A stretch of DNA of 30,677 nucleotides from Spirochaetaceae bacterium UBA1306 (lineage in GTDB: Bacteria > Spirochaetota > Spirochaetia > Treponematales > Rectinemataceae): contig DBTW01000104.1 in NCBI GenBank assembly GCA_002307245.1, positions 782-31,458 on the forward strand, given 5' to 3'. Both the position numbers and the translations under genes were made by a program. Numbering within the stretch: position 1 is the stretch's first letter; each line of letters starts with the position of its first letter. Below the pieces are notes generated by a model. The model had not been told where the DNA came from, did not search any database, and saw nothing but the letters and a program-made list of their open reading frames with translations. Below are positions 1-7,459 of this stretch, in pieces.

Positions 1-507
1 TACGCGGCCCAGTACCTTGGTTACCTAACCGATACCGCGACCTACGATGATACGCCCAGCGTCATGGGCGTCTACGGCGAGGGCGGCTTCAAATTCCTCA
101 ATGAAAAACTGACTTTCACCATGGGCTACATGATGCCCTGGTCGCTCGACTCCGACGCGGATATGGATCTCGTCAGGTCCAGCGACGAGTTCCACGCCAA
201 GCTCGCGATCAAAAAGGGCCTAATTCCCTTCATCGACGTGGCCGGATCCATCAGCTACGACCGGCGCGGACTGTCCCAGGCCATCGCCGACGGCAACTTC
301 AAGTTCCTCGACGAGAATACCCTCTTCGGCGGTGAGATCCTCGTGCCGGTGCCCAAGACGCCGAACCTCGATCTCGCCCTGCTATTCCAGACCATGCCGG
401 TCCTAGACTCCAAGGGCGCGATCAAGTACGCGAACGCCTCCGACGCCGCCAAGGGCATCCCCGAGATGAAGCCCAGCATCAGCATCGAGACCCGCTTCCA
501 CTTCTGA
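1..507 (+). CDS. Outer-membrane beta-barrel-like protein, C-terminal part (5' truncated by window)
   Basis: The frame is open from base 1 to a TGA at 505-507, so the window holds the last 168 codons of a longer gene. The protein has alternating polar and hydrophobic stretches separated by short turn-like DxD and GG segments. It ends in a strand-like SISIETRFHF, and an aromatic C-terminal residue is typical of the beta-signal recognised by the BAM machinery. I infer a surface or outer-membrane barrel protein and cannot name a family. No signal peptide can be seen because the start is outside the window. A strong hairpin terminator follows about 20 bases after the stop. Confidence 0.6.
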   Translation, partial: YAAQYLGYLTDTATYDDTPSVMGVYGEGGFKFLNEKLTFTMGYMMPWSLDSDADMDLVRSSDEFHAKLAIKKGLIPFIDVAGSISYDRRGLSQAIADGNFKFLDENTLFGGEILVPVPKTPNLDLALLFQTMPVLDSKGAIKYANASDAAKGIPEMKPSISIETRFHF

Positions 508-524
508 GCCGGCTTAAGGGTAAA

Positions 525-567
525 AAAAGAAGGACGGCCGCCCCGAGGGGGCGGCCGTCCTTCTTTT
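525..567. terminator. Bidirectional intrinsic terminator between convergent genes
   Basis: A perfect 20-bp inverted repeat (525-544 and 548-567) has a 3-nt loop and a GC core of CGGCCGCCCC. An A-run on the left becomes a T-run for the plus strand, and AAAAGAAGGA/TCCTTCTTTT at the base gives T-rich tails in both directions. It lies between the plus-strand barrel gene and the minus-strand kinase gene and should stop both. Confidence 0.93.
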
Positions 568-584
568 ATCCAGGCTCTCTATTT

Positions 585-2195
585 TCAGTCCTCGTTCATG
601 GCGTGGAAGCCGCTCCTGTTCATGTAGTACAGGCGCTTGAAGGTCGGGAAGGCGCCGTCGTAGACGGCCCTCGCGACCCCGCGCGGCTCGTAGGACGCGT
701 TGGCCGACACCAGATTCCCCGCCTCGGCGAGGCTCGGTATCGCGCCCAAGCCCGCGGCGCAGACCAGGGCAGCCCCGAGGGCGCCAGCGTTCTGCGGCGA
801 TTCCGTGGTCTCCACCGTCTGCCCAAGGACGTCCGCGAGGATAGCGGCGATCGTCGGCGAGCGGGCGCAGCCGCCCACGAAGCGCAAGGGGCCCTCGACG
901 CGCAGCTTGCGCCTGATCGACTCAAGCTGCCAGCGGCTATGCATGGCCACGCCCTCGACGACGGCGCGGAACATCGCGCGCTTGCCCGTCTCGAGCCCTA
1001 TGTTGAAGAACATGCCGCGAGCCTTCGAGTCCTCGAAGGGCGAGCGGTTACCGTGCAGCCAAGGCGTGAAGAGGAGGCCCCCGGAACCCGGCGGCACCTC
1101 CTCGATCTTCTCGCTCAAGAGGTCGAAGAGCGAGTCGTAACGGCTCTCCGGGTCGTCGACGGCGGTCTTGCGCTCGAGGTAGACGCCGATCTCGTCGAGG
1201 GCCAGGTGGTCGCGCGCCCACTCGAGGCATTTGCCCGCGGTCTCCTGCTCCGAGATGTAGTTGTAGCGGCCGTCAACGGCGCCGAGCACGGCCGCGATCA
1301 TCGCGTCCGTATCGACCAGCCTCCGCTCGGTCACGGTCGCCACCCAGCCCGAGGTGCCCATGTAGACATGGGCCTGCCCCGGCCGCACGGCACCGGATCC
1401 CAGGGCGATCAAGGAAAGGTCGCCACCGCCCCCGAACACTGGGATGCCAGCCTCGAGACCGAGATCGGCCGCGGCGGCGGGGCTCAAGGGGCCGGCCTCC
1501 TCGGAGGCGCCTATGACCTCGGGCATGCGCCCGATGTCCACGCCGAAGAGGGAGCAGAGCAGCGGGCTCCAGCCCCCCTTGCCCGGTCGGCTGTCGTAGA
1601 GGAAGGTCGCGTTGGCCGAATCGGGCGTCATGCAGGCGCGTCCCGTGCAGCGCATAACCAGGTATTCCTTCACGTCGAGCCAATGGCGCGCGCGGGAGAA
1701 GGCCTCGGCCTCGTTCTCGCGCACCCATTGGTACTTCCACAGAGGGTCCTTCACGCTCGCCGACACGCCGCCGGAGATCGCGAGCGAGGGCAGGAGCCGC
1801 GTGACGTCCATGCCCGCGACTTTGAGGCCGCGGCCGATCCCGCGCTTCCATTGAGCCGCCGCGCGCTGGTCCATGTAACTCATCGCCGGCCTTACGGCCT
1901 TGCCCGCGGAATCGACGAGGACGAGGCCCTGCATCTGGCAGCAGAAGGCGAGGCCCCGCACGGTCCCGGGCGGGACTCCGGCCTTGGCGATCACGGAACG
2001 GCTAGTCGCGGACACCGCCTCCCACCAGTCGTCGGGGTCCTGCTCGACTCCCCCTCCTTGGACGAAGGAGAGGGAGTATTCCGCCGAGGCGCTGGCGACG
2101 AGCTCGAGGGAGTCTTGCCGGAGGCGATACAGGCAGGTCTTGGCGCTGGTCGTCCCGACGTCGCTGGCCAATACGAGATCGCCGCCGCCGCTCAC
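585..2195 (-). CDS. FGGY-family carbohydrate kinase (xylulokinase-like)
   Basis: A 536-aa kinase of the FGGY/ASKHA fold, of usual length. The N-terminal phosphate loop reads DVGTTSAKTCLY (about residues 12-23). MDQRA is the usual sugar-contacting DxR motif. GGGGDLSLIALGSG places the probable catalytic Asp at about residue 259, followed by GTSGWV. The C-terminal FVGGCARSPTIAAILADVLG adenosine motif is present. The start is GTG at 2195, preceded by GAGGAGGA; it overlaps the stop of the aldolase gene by 4 nt (GTGA), so translation is probably coupled. It presumably phosphorylates a ketose or polyol that the neighbouring class II aldolase then cleaves. The exact sugar (xylulose, ribulose, fuculose, rhamnulose or another) cannot be read from the sequence. 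Confidence 0.88.
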   Translation of the reverse strand: MSGGGDLVLASDVGTTSAKTCLYRLRQDSLELVASASAEYSLSFVQGGGVEQDPDDWWEAVSATSRSVIAKAGVPPGTVRGLAFCCQMQGLVLVDSAGKAVRPAMSYMDQRAAAQWKRGIGRGLKVAGMDVTRLLPSLAISGGVSASVKDPLWKYQWVRENEAEAFSRARHWLDVKEYLVMRCTGRACMTPDSANATFLYDSRPGKGGWSPLLCSLFGVDIGRMPEVIGASEEAGPLSPAAAADLGLEAGIPVFGGGGDLSLIALGSGAVRPGQAHVYMGTSGWVATVTERRLVDTDAMIAAVLGAVDGRYNYISEQETAGKCLEWARDHLALDEIGVYLERKTAVDDPESRYDSLFDLLSEKIEEVPPGSGGLLFTPWLHGNRSPFEDSKARGMFFNIGLETGKRAMFRAVVEGVAMHSRWQLESIRRKLRVEGPLRFVGGCARSPTIAAILADVLGQTVETTESPQNAGALGAALVCAAGLGAIPSLAEAGNLVSANASYEPRGVARAVYDGAFPTFKRLYYMNRSGFHAMNED

Positions 2196-2866
2196 GGCTC
2201 CTCCTCGCCCCGAGCCTGATCGAGGCTCTTCTTCGAGTATTTGCGCAGGTACACTTCGTGCATGAGCCTCGCCTCGACGCCGTTGATGGGCACGGCGCCG
2301 CCGAGGAACTCCGACTCGACGAAGGCCCGGCAGCCCTTCTCGAGCACTCGGGCGCAGGTGAGGGCTTCCTCCATCGTGCGCCCCAGGGCCACGGCGCCAT
2401 GGTTGGCCAGGAGGACGGCCATGCGTCCCCGCAGGGCCCGGAGCGCGACCTTCTGCATCTTCTTCGTCCCCGGCAGGGCGTAATCGGCCACGCGAAGGCT
2501 GGGCCCCACTATCTGCGCCAGGTCGTCGAGGATGGGCGGCACCTCCCGGCGCGCCGCCGCCACGGTCGAGGCGCTCATCGAATGGGTATGGATGACGGCC
2601 TGGACCTCGGGCCGGCTCGCGTAGATCGCTATATGGAGGCCCTTCTCGCTCGAGGGCTTGCCTCCCCTAGCCTCGCCCGTCAGCAGGTCGACGAGGACGA
2701 TATCCTGGGCTTTCATGCGCAGGTAGTCCGAGCCCGTCGGCGTGATGGCCATGAGTTCGGGCGAGATCCGGACTGAGACGTTGCCCCAGGTGCCCTGCAC
2801 GAGGCCCTCTTCCACCAGGGCGACTCCGGCGGCCCTGACCTTTTCCCTGGCTTCCGCCTCGGTCAT
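2192..2866 (-). CDS. Class II aldolase/adducin family protein (fuculose-phosphate aldolase-like)
   Basis: A 224-aa single-domain class II aldolase. Residues line up with the known FucA zinc site: Glu74 (in SSEKGLH), His93 and His95 (in VIHTHS) and His156 (in LLANHGAVALG). The phosphate-binding GNVSVR and TPTGSD stretches are also present. The family splits sugar-1-phosphates into dihydroxyacetone phosphate and an aldehyde, or decarboxylates and epimerises related compounds. Start ATG at 2866 follows GGAGGG at good spacing. It overlaps the aminotransferase stop by 4 nt (ATGA) and the kinase start by 4 nt. The middle position in a three-gene operon suggests it cleaves the product of the kinase. 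The substrate is unknown. Confidence 0.88.
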   Translation of the reverse strand: MTEAEAREKVRAAGVALVEEGLVQGTWGNVSVRISPELMAITPTGSDYLRMKAQDIVLVDLLTGEARGGKPSSEKGLHIAIYASRPEVQAVIHTHSMSASTVAAARREVPPILDDLAQIVGPSLRVADYALPGTKKMQKVALRALRGRMAVLLANHGAVALGRTMEEALTCARVLEKGCRAFVESEFLGGAVPINGVEARLMHEVYLRKYSKKSLDQARGEEEP

Positions 2867-4320
2867 AGGGCGCCCTCCGGGTCCGCGTTGGCGAACACGC
2901 GGTCGAAGCGCGCGATCGCGTCGTCGATGACCGCGTCGGTGTCGGCGGCGCTCGTATACATCCTCGAGCCGGCGAGGGTCACGAGGCCCTCGGCCGCGTA
3001 GGCGGCGCCGTAGGCCTCCATCATGCCCTTGCGGACCTTGATCTCCTTGAGGACCTTCGCGATCTTGAGGTAGTCGAGCTTGATGAACATCGCGCCTACC
3101 GTCTCGAGGTGGCAGATCGAGCCCTGGTTGTAGGCGACGTAGGGCAGGCCCCGCTTCTCGATGAGGGCCTGGATCCCGCGCGTTAGGCGATCTCCGGCCC
3201 GGCCGGCGACCGCGCAGGCGTCGGTGCGCTCGATCTCCCGCAAGGTGAAGTAGCCCGCCGCCGCGGAGAGGGGGTTGGCGGCCATCGTTCCGCCGACGTA
3301 GGCGCGCTTCTTGCCGCTCTCGAGGCCCGCGGCCATGCGCAGGACGAGGTCGCGCCTGCCACCCAGGCCGCCCGCCGAGGGATAGCCGCCCGCGACGATC
3401 TTGCCGAAGCAGGTGAGGTCGGGCTTGATGCCGAAGTAGCCCTGGGCGCCGCCCAGGCCGATGCGGAAGGCGGTCACCACCTCGTCGAAGACGAGGAGGG
3501 TCCCGTACTTGTCGCAGAGCTCGCGCACGCCCTTGTTGTATTCGAAGTCGACGGGCCTCGTGCCGCTCTCGGGACCCACGGGCTCGATGAGGACGCAGGC
3601 GGTGCCGCCCCGCAGCCTATTGAAGGCCAGGACGCGCTCGAGCGAGCCCAGGTCGTTCGGCGCGGCCTCCCTCGTCGCCCGGGTGAGGACGGCCGGTATG
3701 CCGTGGGCCTCGAAGCGCCTGGTCTTGGGCGACTTCAAGCTGTAGACGAGCTGATCGCTCCAGCCGTGGTAGGCGCCGCCGATCTTCACGACGTTGCGCT
3801 TGCCCGTCGCGAGCCTCGCGACGCGGATGGCGGCCATGACCGACTCGGTGCCCGAGCCGAGCATGCGGAACATCTCCACGGCCGGCATATGGCGGTTGAT
3901 CTCCTTGGCGAGCTCGAGCTCGAACTCGTGGAAGAGCCCGGTGGAAGGACCGACATGGCGGATCACCTCGAGGACCTGGTCCCGAACCCTAGGATCGTTG
4001 GAGCCCAGGATGGTCGGGCCGCCCGCCTGGAGGAAGTCGATATAGCGATGCCCGTCGACGTCGTAGAGATAGGGCCCCTCCGCTCTGTCGATCACCAGGG
4101 GAAAAGGGTAATTGAAGGCGAGATTATGCTGGACCCCGCCCGGAATGTATTTCTTCGCCTCGTCGACCTTGGCCTTCGACTTGGGACAGCCCTCGTTATA
4201 GAAAGCTAGGTAGCCTTCCATCGCTTCCTTCTTGAGCGAAAGCGGTGGACGCGACATCAAAGCCCCTAATTTCGCGTATATCGCGCGCGCGTCCGGATAC
4301 TCAGATATTGCATAGCCCAT
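2863..4320 (-). CDS. Class III PLP aminotransferase, glutamate-1-semialdehyde aminomutase-like
   Basis: A 485-aa fold-type I PLP enzyme, about 50 residues longer than typical HemL because of an N-terminal extension. Seen: GAYHGWSD, FDEVVTAFR (PLP pyridine Asp), GGAQGYFGIKPDLT, and the Schiff-base lysine at about residue 307 in CFGKIVAGGYP. The subfamily includes true HemL and many aminotransferases of unknown substrate. Its place as first gene of an operon with an aldolase and a sugar kinase argues against tetrapyrrole synthesis and for catabolism of an amino-sugar or amino-alcohol (inference). Start ATG follows AAGGGGG. The promoter and a palindromic operator lie immediately upstream. Confidence 0.85.
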   Translation of the reverse strand: MGYAISEYPDARAIYAKLGALMSRPPLSLKKEAMEGYLAFYNEGCPKSKAKVDEAKKYIPGGVQHNLAFNYPFPLVIDRAEGPYLYDVDGHRYIDFLQAGGPTILGSNDPRVRDQVLEVIRHVGPSTGLFHEFELELAKEINRHMPAVEMFRMLGSGTESVMAAIRVARLATGKRNVVKIGGAYHGWSDQLVYSLKSPKTRRFEAHGIPAVLTRATREAAPNDLGSLERVLAFNRLRGGTACVLIEPVGPESGTRPVDFEYNKGVRELCDKYGTLLVFDEVVTAFRIGLGGAQGYFGIKPDLTCFGKIVAGGYPSAGGLGGRRDLVLRMAAGLESGKKRAYVGGTMAANPLSAAAGYFTLREIERTDACAVAGRAGDRLTRGIQALIEKRGLPYVAYNQGSICHLETVGAMFIKLDYLKIAKVLKEIKVRKGMMEAYGAAYAAEGLVTLAGSRMYTSAADTDAVIDDAIARFDRVFANADPEGAL

Positions 4321-4332
4321 GGGATCCCCCTT

Positions 4333-4350
4333 AGTGAGTCATCACTCACT
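4333..4350. promoter_or_regulatory. Palindromic operator at the start of the aminotransferase operon
   Basis: AGTGAGTCATCACTCACT has perfect 7-bp arms around a 4-nt centre. It lies 13 bases before the aminotransferase start codon and covers the predicted transcription start of the promoter at 4354-4381. A protein bound here would block transcription, so repression and induction by substrate are likely. The arm sequence and symmetry resemble TetR-type operators (inference). No regulator gene is in the window. Confidence 0.65.
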
Positions 4351-4353
4351 TTC

Positions 4354-4381
4354 AGCATACCCCTTTTTTGCGAACTGTCAA
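4354..4381 (-). promoter_or_regulatory. Sigma70-type promoter for the aminotransferase-aldolase-kinase operon
   Basis: On the minus strand TTGACA (4376-4381), a 16-nt spacer and TATGCT (4354-4359) precede the operon. The predicted start falls near 4347, inside the palindrome at 4333-4350. Confidence 0.75.
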
Positions 4382-4389
4382 GGAGAGCT

Positions 4390-4559
4390 TAGTGTTACGA
4401 AGATTATTACTTCAGCTATGCAGGAGGAATGGAAAAAGCCTTATGGAAGGATGATGCGTTCACGAAGTACGCCATCTCATTTGCCATTCATTCAGTATTC
4501 AAGTAATTACTTATCTTATATATATTTTGCAATATTTTCTCATAATCTTCGTAACACTA
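4390..4559. mobile_element. 170-bp AT-rich MITE-like element with 18-bp terminal inverted repeats
   Basis: TAGTGTTACGAAGATTAT at 4390-4407 is repeated as its exact reverse complement at 4542-4559. The interior is far more AT-rich than the surrounding DNA and holds no gene of normal size; a 25-codon frame at 4429-4506 behind AGGAGG is not recognisable. Because TA is self-complementary, the outermost TA on each side could be a TA target duplication flanking 16-bp ends that start GTGTTACG. This is the arrangement of IS630/Tc1-type MITEs. Alternatives are an insertion-sequence remnant or a long regulatory stem. Confidence 0.6.
4481..4509 (+). promoter_or_regulatory. Candidate promoter inside the MITE-like element, reading toward rlmN
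   Basis: TTGCCA (4481-4486), a 17-nt spacer and TAATTA (4504-4509) point toward the radical SAM gene. Transcription from here would cross the right inverted repeat and a small CCGAAG/CTTCGG hairpin (4585-4601) just before the GTG start. A second weak candidate lies closer (TTGCCC, N18, TACACT, about 8 nt before the GTG). Confidence 0.4.
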
Positions 4560-4605
4560 GTAGCGCCTTGCCCCAGAGAGTGGCCCGAAGCTACACTTCG
4601 GTAGC

Positions 4606-5700
4606 GTGGAAGACACAATCGATATCCTGGGCCTCGCTTCGAGCGAATTGGCCGAAATGGCAAAGGCCGTCCTGCCCTCGGGCGCGGGAGCGGCGGGGAG
4701 GATCTACTCAAGGGCCTTCCACGAGGGTCGACTCGCCCTAGATGGGCTTGGCCTGTCGGCGGCATCCGAGGCGGCCTGGCGCGAGCGCTTCTCGGTTCGA
4801 CTTTTGCGGCCTATCCGGGTCGTCCATGACGAATCCCCGGCGCCGGACGGCGAGGCGATTTCCGTCCGGGACGGCCAAGCGCGCCTCACAGCCAAGGCAG
4901 TGCTTGGCCTGGCGGACGGCGGGGAGATCGAGTGCGTGCGCATCCCTATGGCAGGCGGTGACGGGGGCAAGTCCACCCTCTGCGTCTCTTCCCAGCTCGG
5001 GTGCCGGATGGGCTGCGCTTTCTGCGAAACGGGACGCTCGGGCCTCGTCCGAAGCCTCTCCGCTGCCGAGATCGTCGCGGAGGTCCTGACTGCGCGGATC
5101 GTACTCGGCTGGGACTGCAATAACGTGGTCTTCATGGGCATGGGCGAGTGCCTGGACAACCTGGGCGAAGTCTCCCGCGCGCTGCGGGCCCTCGGCGATT
5201 CCCGAGGCCTCGCCTATTCCCAGGAGAGGCTCAGCCTCTGCAGCTGCGGCCCTGCCGGCGGCGTCGAGGCCCTCCGCGCCCTCAGCCTCAAGCGCCTCAA
5301 CCTCTCGATCAGTCTCAACGCGGCGAACGACGATAAGCGGAACCTAATCATGCCCGTCAACAGGGGCAACGGTCTCGCGGCCCTGGCCGCGAGCCTCGCC
5401 GCCTATCCCCTTCGCAGGAATTTCGCTCTGGGCGTAAATTGGTGCCTCATGCCCGGGATCAACGACACCAGGGAGGACGCGCGCGAGGCCGCAGCCTTCT
5501 GTTCCCGCGTGGGTCGTTGCATCGTGAACTTGATTCCCTATAATCCCGGCTCGGCGCCCATTGCGCGAGCGCCCTCGGAGGCGGAACTCGAGCGCTTCGC
5601 CTCCTGGCTCGCGGAGGAAGGCTGCGCGGTCAAACGACGCGCCTCCAAGGGCGGAGGCATCATGGCCGGCTGCGGACAGCTAGGGCGTCGATCTTCCTGA
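4606..5700 (+). CDS. RlmN/Cfr-family radical SAM protein (rRNA adenine C2/C8 methyltransferase family)
   Basis: A 364-aa protein. The radical SAM cluster motif CxxxCxxC is CRMGCAFC (Cys133, Cys137, Cys140), preceded by STLCVSSQLG as in RlmN. The C-terminal catalytic cysteine sits in MAGCGQLG (about Cys356). NLIPYNPG near residue 310 is also family-typical. Members use two SAM molecules to methylate an adenine of 23S rRNA (and tRNA for RlmN). Where canonical RlmN has a STVG-type segment this protein has LSLCSCGPAGG, with two extra cysteines, so it is divergent and may be a paralogue rather than the housekeeping enzyme. The start is GTG at 4606 with no Shine-Dalgarno. The last 41 bases overlap the convergent DHH gene. 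Confidence 0.8.
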   Translation: MEDTIDILGLASSELAEMAKAVLPSGAGAAGRIYSRAFHEGRLALDGLGLSAASEAAWRERFSVRLLRPIRVVHDESPAPDGEAISVRDGQARLTAKAVLGLADGGEIECVRIPMAGGDGGKSTLCVSSQLGCRMGCAFCETGRSGLVRSLSAAEIVAEVLTARIVLGWDCNNVVFMGMGECLDNLGEVSRALRALGDSRGLAYSQERLSLCSCGPAGGVEALRALSLKRLNLSISLNAANDDKRNLIMPVNRGNGLAALAASLAAYPLRRNFALGVNWCLMPGINDTREDAREAAAFCSRVGRCIVNLIPYNPGSAPIARAPSEAELERFASWLAEEGCAVKRRASKGGGIMAGCGQLGRRSS

Positions 5701-6847
5701 TCATCTTCATTGCGAAGCGGCGGAAATCGCGCGACTCGGACTTGGCGAAGCGGAAGCCGACGGCGCCCGGATGGCCCCCGCCATTGGTCGCCCCGATGGC
5801 CACGAGCGCTTCGCGGAGGTCGAGATCGCGATAGGAGTGGCTGCGCCTCAGCCTGAATTGCATCAGCTCCGACACCGAGGGATGGTCGGGATAGGCCACG
5901 AGGCCGAGCTTGCCGCCCTCCTCGGCGAGGGCGTCGGCTACCGCCTTGGCGATGGTGGTCAAGGTCTCCTCGCCGAAATCGTCGTGGATGGCCGCCGCAT
6001 CGTCCTCGCCGAGGATGACGTATTCGATAGAGCCCAAGCTGCCGCGGAAGCCCATCATCCTGCGGTAGCAGTCCTCCTCTTCCGAGGAGAGGGAAGCTAT
6101 GGCATCGAAGACCTCCTCCTTGGAGGTGAAGTTGCCCGAGCCGATGGCCGTCTTCTGGGCGAGCAGGCGGTCGAAGAGGGAGCTGAAGCGCTCGTAGAAC
6201 CAGCGTTCCCGCTTGGTCTTGAGGTACTTGCCCATGCGCGAGTCGGCGATGATGCCGGTGAGGACGGCGAGCACGAAATTGCGGGCGAGGAGACCAGAGA
6301 TGCCGTCGCCGACGGAATAGCGCGGATCGCAGTCCATCTTCAGGGCTATGTACCCGACGAGTTCGCTCGCCGAGCTGGCCGCGGCGACGAGCCGAAACCC
6401 AGGCGCGCCGAAATAGGCGGAGTCGGCCCCGAGGTGGTGGTCCACCTCCAGCTTGAGCACCGCGGGATCGGCTATCAGGCGCCGGATCTCGTCGCTCATC
6501 TCGAGCATCTCGGGCTTGGGGGTGTCGAGGGCCACGACGGCCTGGATGCCGGTGGGGAGGGGATCGCCCTCGCGCAGTATCTTGATCGAGTTGTAGGTGC
6601 AGATCGTCAGGAGGTAGGAGAACTGCTCATGGACGTTCCCGCAGAGGTAGATGCAGACATCCTTGTTGAGCTTGCTGGCGAGGAGGCCCAGGGCGACCAT
6701 CGACGCCACGCAATCCTCGTCGGGATTGCGGTGCCCGATGCATAGGAACCCGTTATGCTCGGTGAGGACCTCGGCGAAGCGCCTCACGATCCTGTTCTTC
6801 TCGGCGATCGTCGCAATGTCGGTCTTCGATGAAGCGCTCGCGTTCAT
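5660..6847 (-). CDS. DHH-DHHA1 phosphoesterase (NrnA-like nanoRNase / pAp phosphatase family)
   Basis: A 395-aa protein. DHH motif I is HRNPDED (residues 39-45) and the name-giving DHH triad is VDHHLGAD (Asp136-His137-His138). The C-terminal DHHA1 domain carries NGGGHPGA (about 355-361), the substrate-binding glycine loop. The family hydrolyses very short RNAs, 3'-phosphoadenosine 5'-phosphate or cyclic-dinucleotide products in the cytoplasm. The protein is 50-80 residues longer than typical NrnA, so its exact substrate is open. The start ATG follows GAGGGG with 5-nt spacing. It is downstream of ruvC with a 42-nt gap and could be cotranscribed with yebC-ruvC. Confidence 0.8.
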   Translation of the reverse strand: MNASASSKTDIATIAEKNRIVRRFAEVLTEHNGFLCIGHRNPDEDCVASMVALGLLASKLNKDVCIYLCGNVHEQFSYLLTICTYNSIKILREGDPLPTGIQAVVALDTPKPEMLEMSDEIRRLIADPAVLKLEVDHHLGADSAYFGAPGFRLVAAASSASELVGYIALKMDCDPRYSVGDGISGLLARNFVLAVLTGIIADSRMGKYLKTKRERWFYERFSSLFDRLLAQKTAIGSGNFTSKEEVFDAIASLSSEEEDCYRRMMGFRGSLGSIEYVILGEDDAAAIHDDFGEETLTTIAKAVADALAEEGGKLGLVAYPDHPSVSELMQFRLRRSHSYRDLDLREALVAIGATNGGGHPGAVGFRFAKSESRDFRRFAMKMIRKIDALAVRSRP

Positions 6848-6889
6848 GTCAGCCCCTCGGGATGCCCGCTTTTCATAAGTTTAATCGGG

Positions 6890-7378
6890 CTATTTCATGG
6901 GCGCAAGTCCGGACAAAGGTCCCTGATGGTTGGCTCGGCAGATGGCGGCGGCGAGGGCGTCGGCCGCATGGTCGGGCTTAGGGCAAGATCCGAGACCGAG
7001 GATGAGCTTGACCATCTCCTGCACTTGATCCTTCTCGGCGCGGGCCGAGCCGGAGACGGCCTGCTTGATGGCAGTCGGGCTGTATTCCAGGAGGGGGACG
7101 GAGGCGCGGGCGAAGGCCAGCCTGATCACGCCCTTGGCCTCGGCGACTGGCAGGGCCGAGCTCACGTTCTTCCAGAAGTAAAGGCTCTCCATGGAGGCTG
7201 CCTCGGGCGACCATTCCTCGATGAGATCGGCTATGGTCGCGAAGATGGCGAGCAGGCGGGAGCCCGTCTCGGCGCTGCTCTTCGTGACGATGCAGCCGTG
7301 GGCCAGGTACTTGAGCCTGCCCCGGGAGGATTCGAGGACGCCCCAGCCGACTGAAGCGAGGCCCGGGTCGATGCCCAT
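6890..7378 (-). CDS. ruvC: Crossover junction endodeoxyribonuclease RuvC
   Basis: The 162-aa reading from ATG at 7378 begins MGIDPGLASVGWGVLE, the canonical RuvC N-terminus. The four catalytic acidic residues are visible: Asp4, Glu64 (SMESLYF), Asp136 and Asp140 (KPDHAADALAAA). RuvC resolves Holliday junctions together with RuvAB; ruvA and ruvB are not in this window. The start is uncertain: no Shine-Dalgarno precedes 7378, and an upstream in-frame ATG at 7432 (180 aa) lies inside the loop of an intercistronic hairpin. The gene follows yebC, a common arrangement, and precedes the DHH gene. Confidence 0.88.
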   Translation of the reverse strand: MGIDPGLASVGWGVLESSRGRLKYLAHGCIVTKSSAETGSRLLAIFATIADLIEEWSPEAASMESLYFWKNVSSALPVAEAKGVIRLAFARASVPLLEYSPTAIKQAVSGSARAEKDQVQEMVKLILGLGSCPKPDHAADALAAAICRANHQGPLSGLAPMK

Positions 7379-7406
7379 GATGCGGAGGGGACACGAGGAA
7401 ATGCGA

Positions 7407-7459
7407 GGGGCCGAGCCCGCGGCGCCCCGCATAACGCGGCTCGCAGTCGGCTCGGCCCC
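7407..7459. other. Intercistronic inverted repeat between yebC and ruvC
   Basis: GGGGCCGAGCC (7407-7417) pairs perfectly with GGCTCGGCCCC (7449-7459), with further GC pairing possible in the 31-nt interior. It begins about 22 nt after the yebC stop and lacks a T-run on either strand. It is therefore more likely an mRNA stability or processing hairpin, or a translational control element for ruvC, than an intrinsic terminator. Confidence 0.6.

Noticed and set aside
603..2219. A 538-codon open frame antisense to the FGGY kinase gene
   Set aside because: It is the mirror of a well-supported gene in GC-rich DNA; its translation is Arg/Gly/Ala-rich with no family motif.
2863..4320. Annotation of the aminotransferase as hemL (tetrapyrrole synthesis)
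   Set aside because: Motifs are HemL-like, but the operon partners are a sugar kinase and an aldolase, there is an inducible-type operator, and the protein carries an N-terminal extension.
4319..4741. A plus-strand protein gene across the aminotransferase-rlmN gap
   Set aside because: It spans promoter, operator, MITE-like element and the rlmN start with no coding character.
7407..7459. Intrinsic terminator between yebC and ruvC
   Set aside because: Good stem, but no T-run on either strand and ruvC has no separate promoter that I can see.
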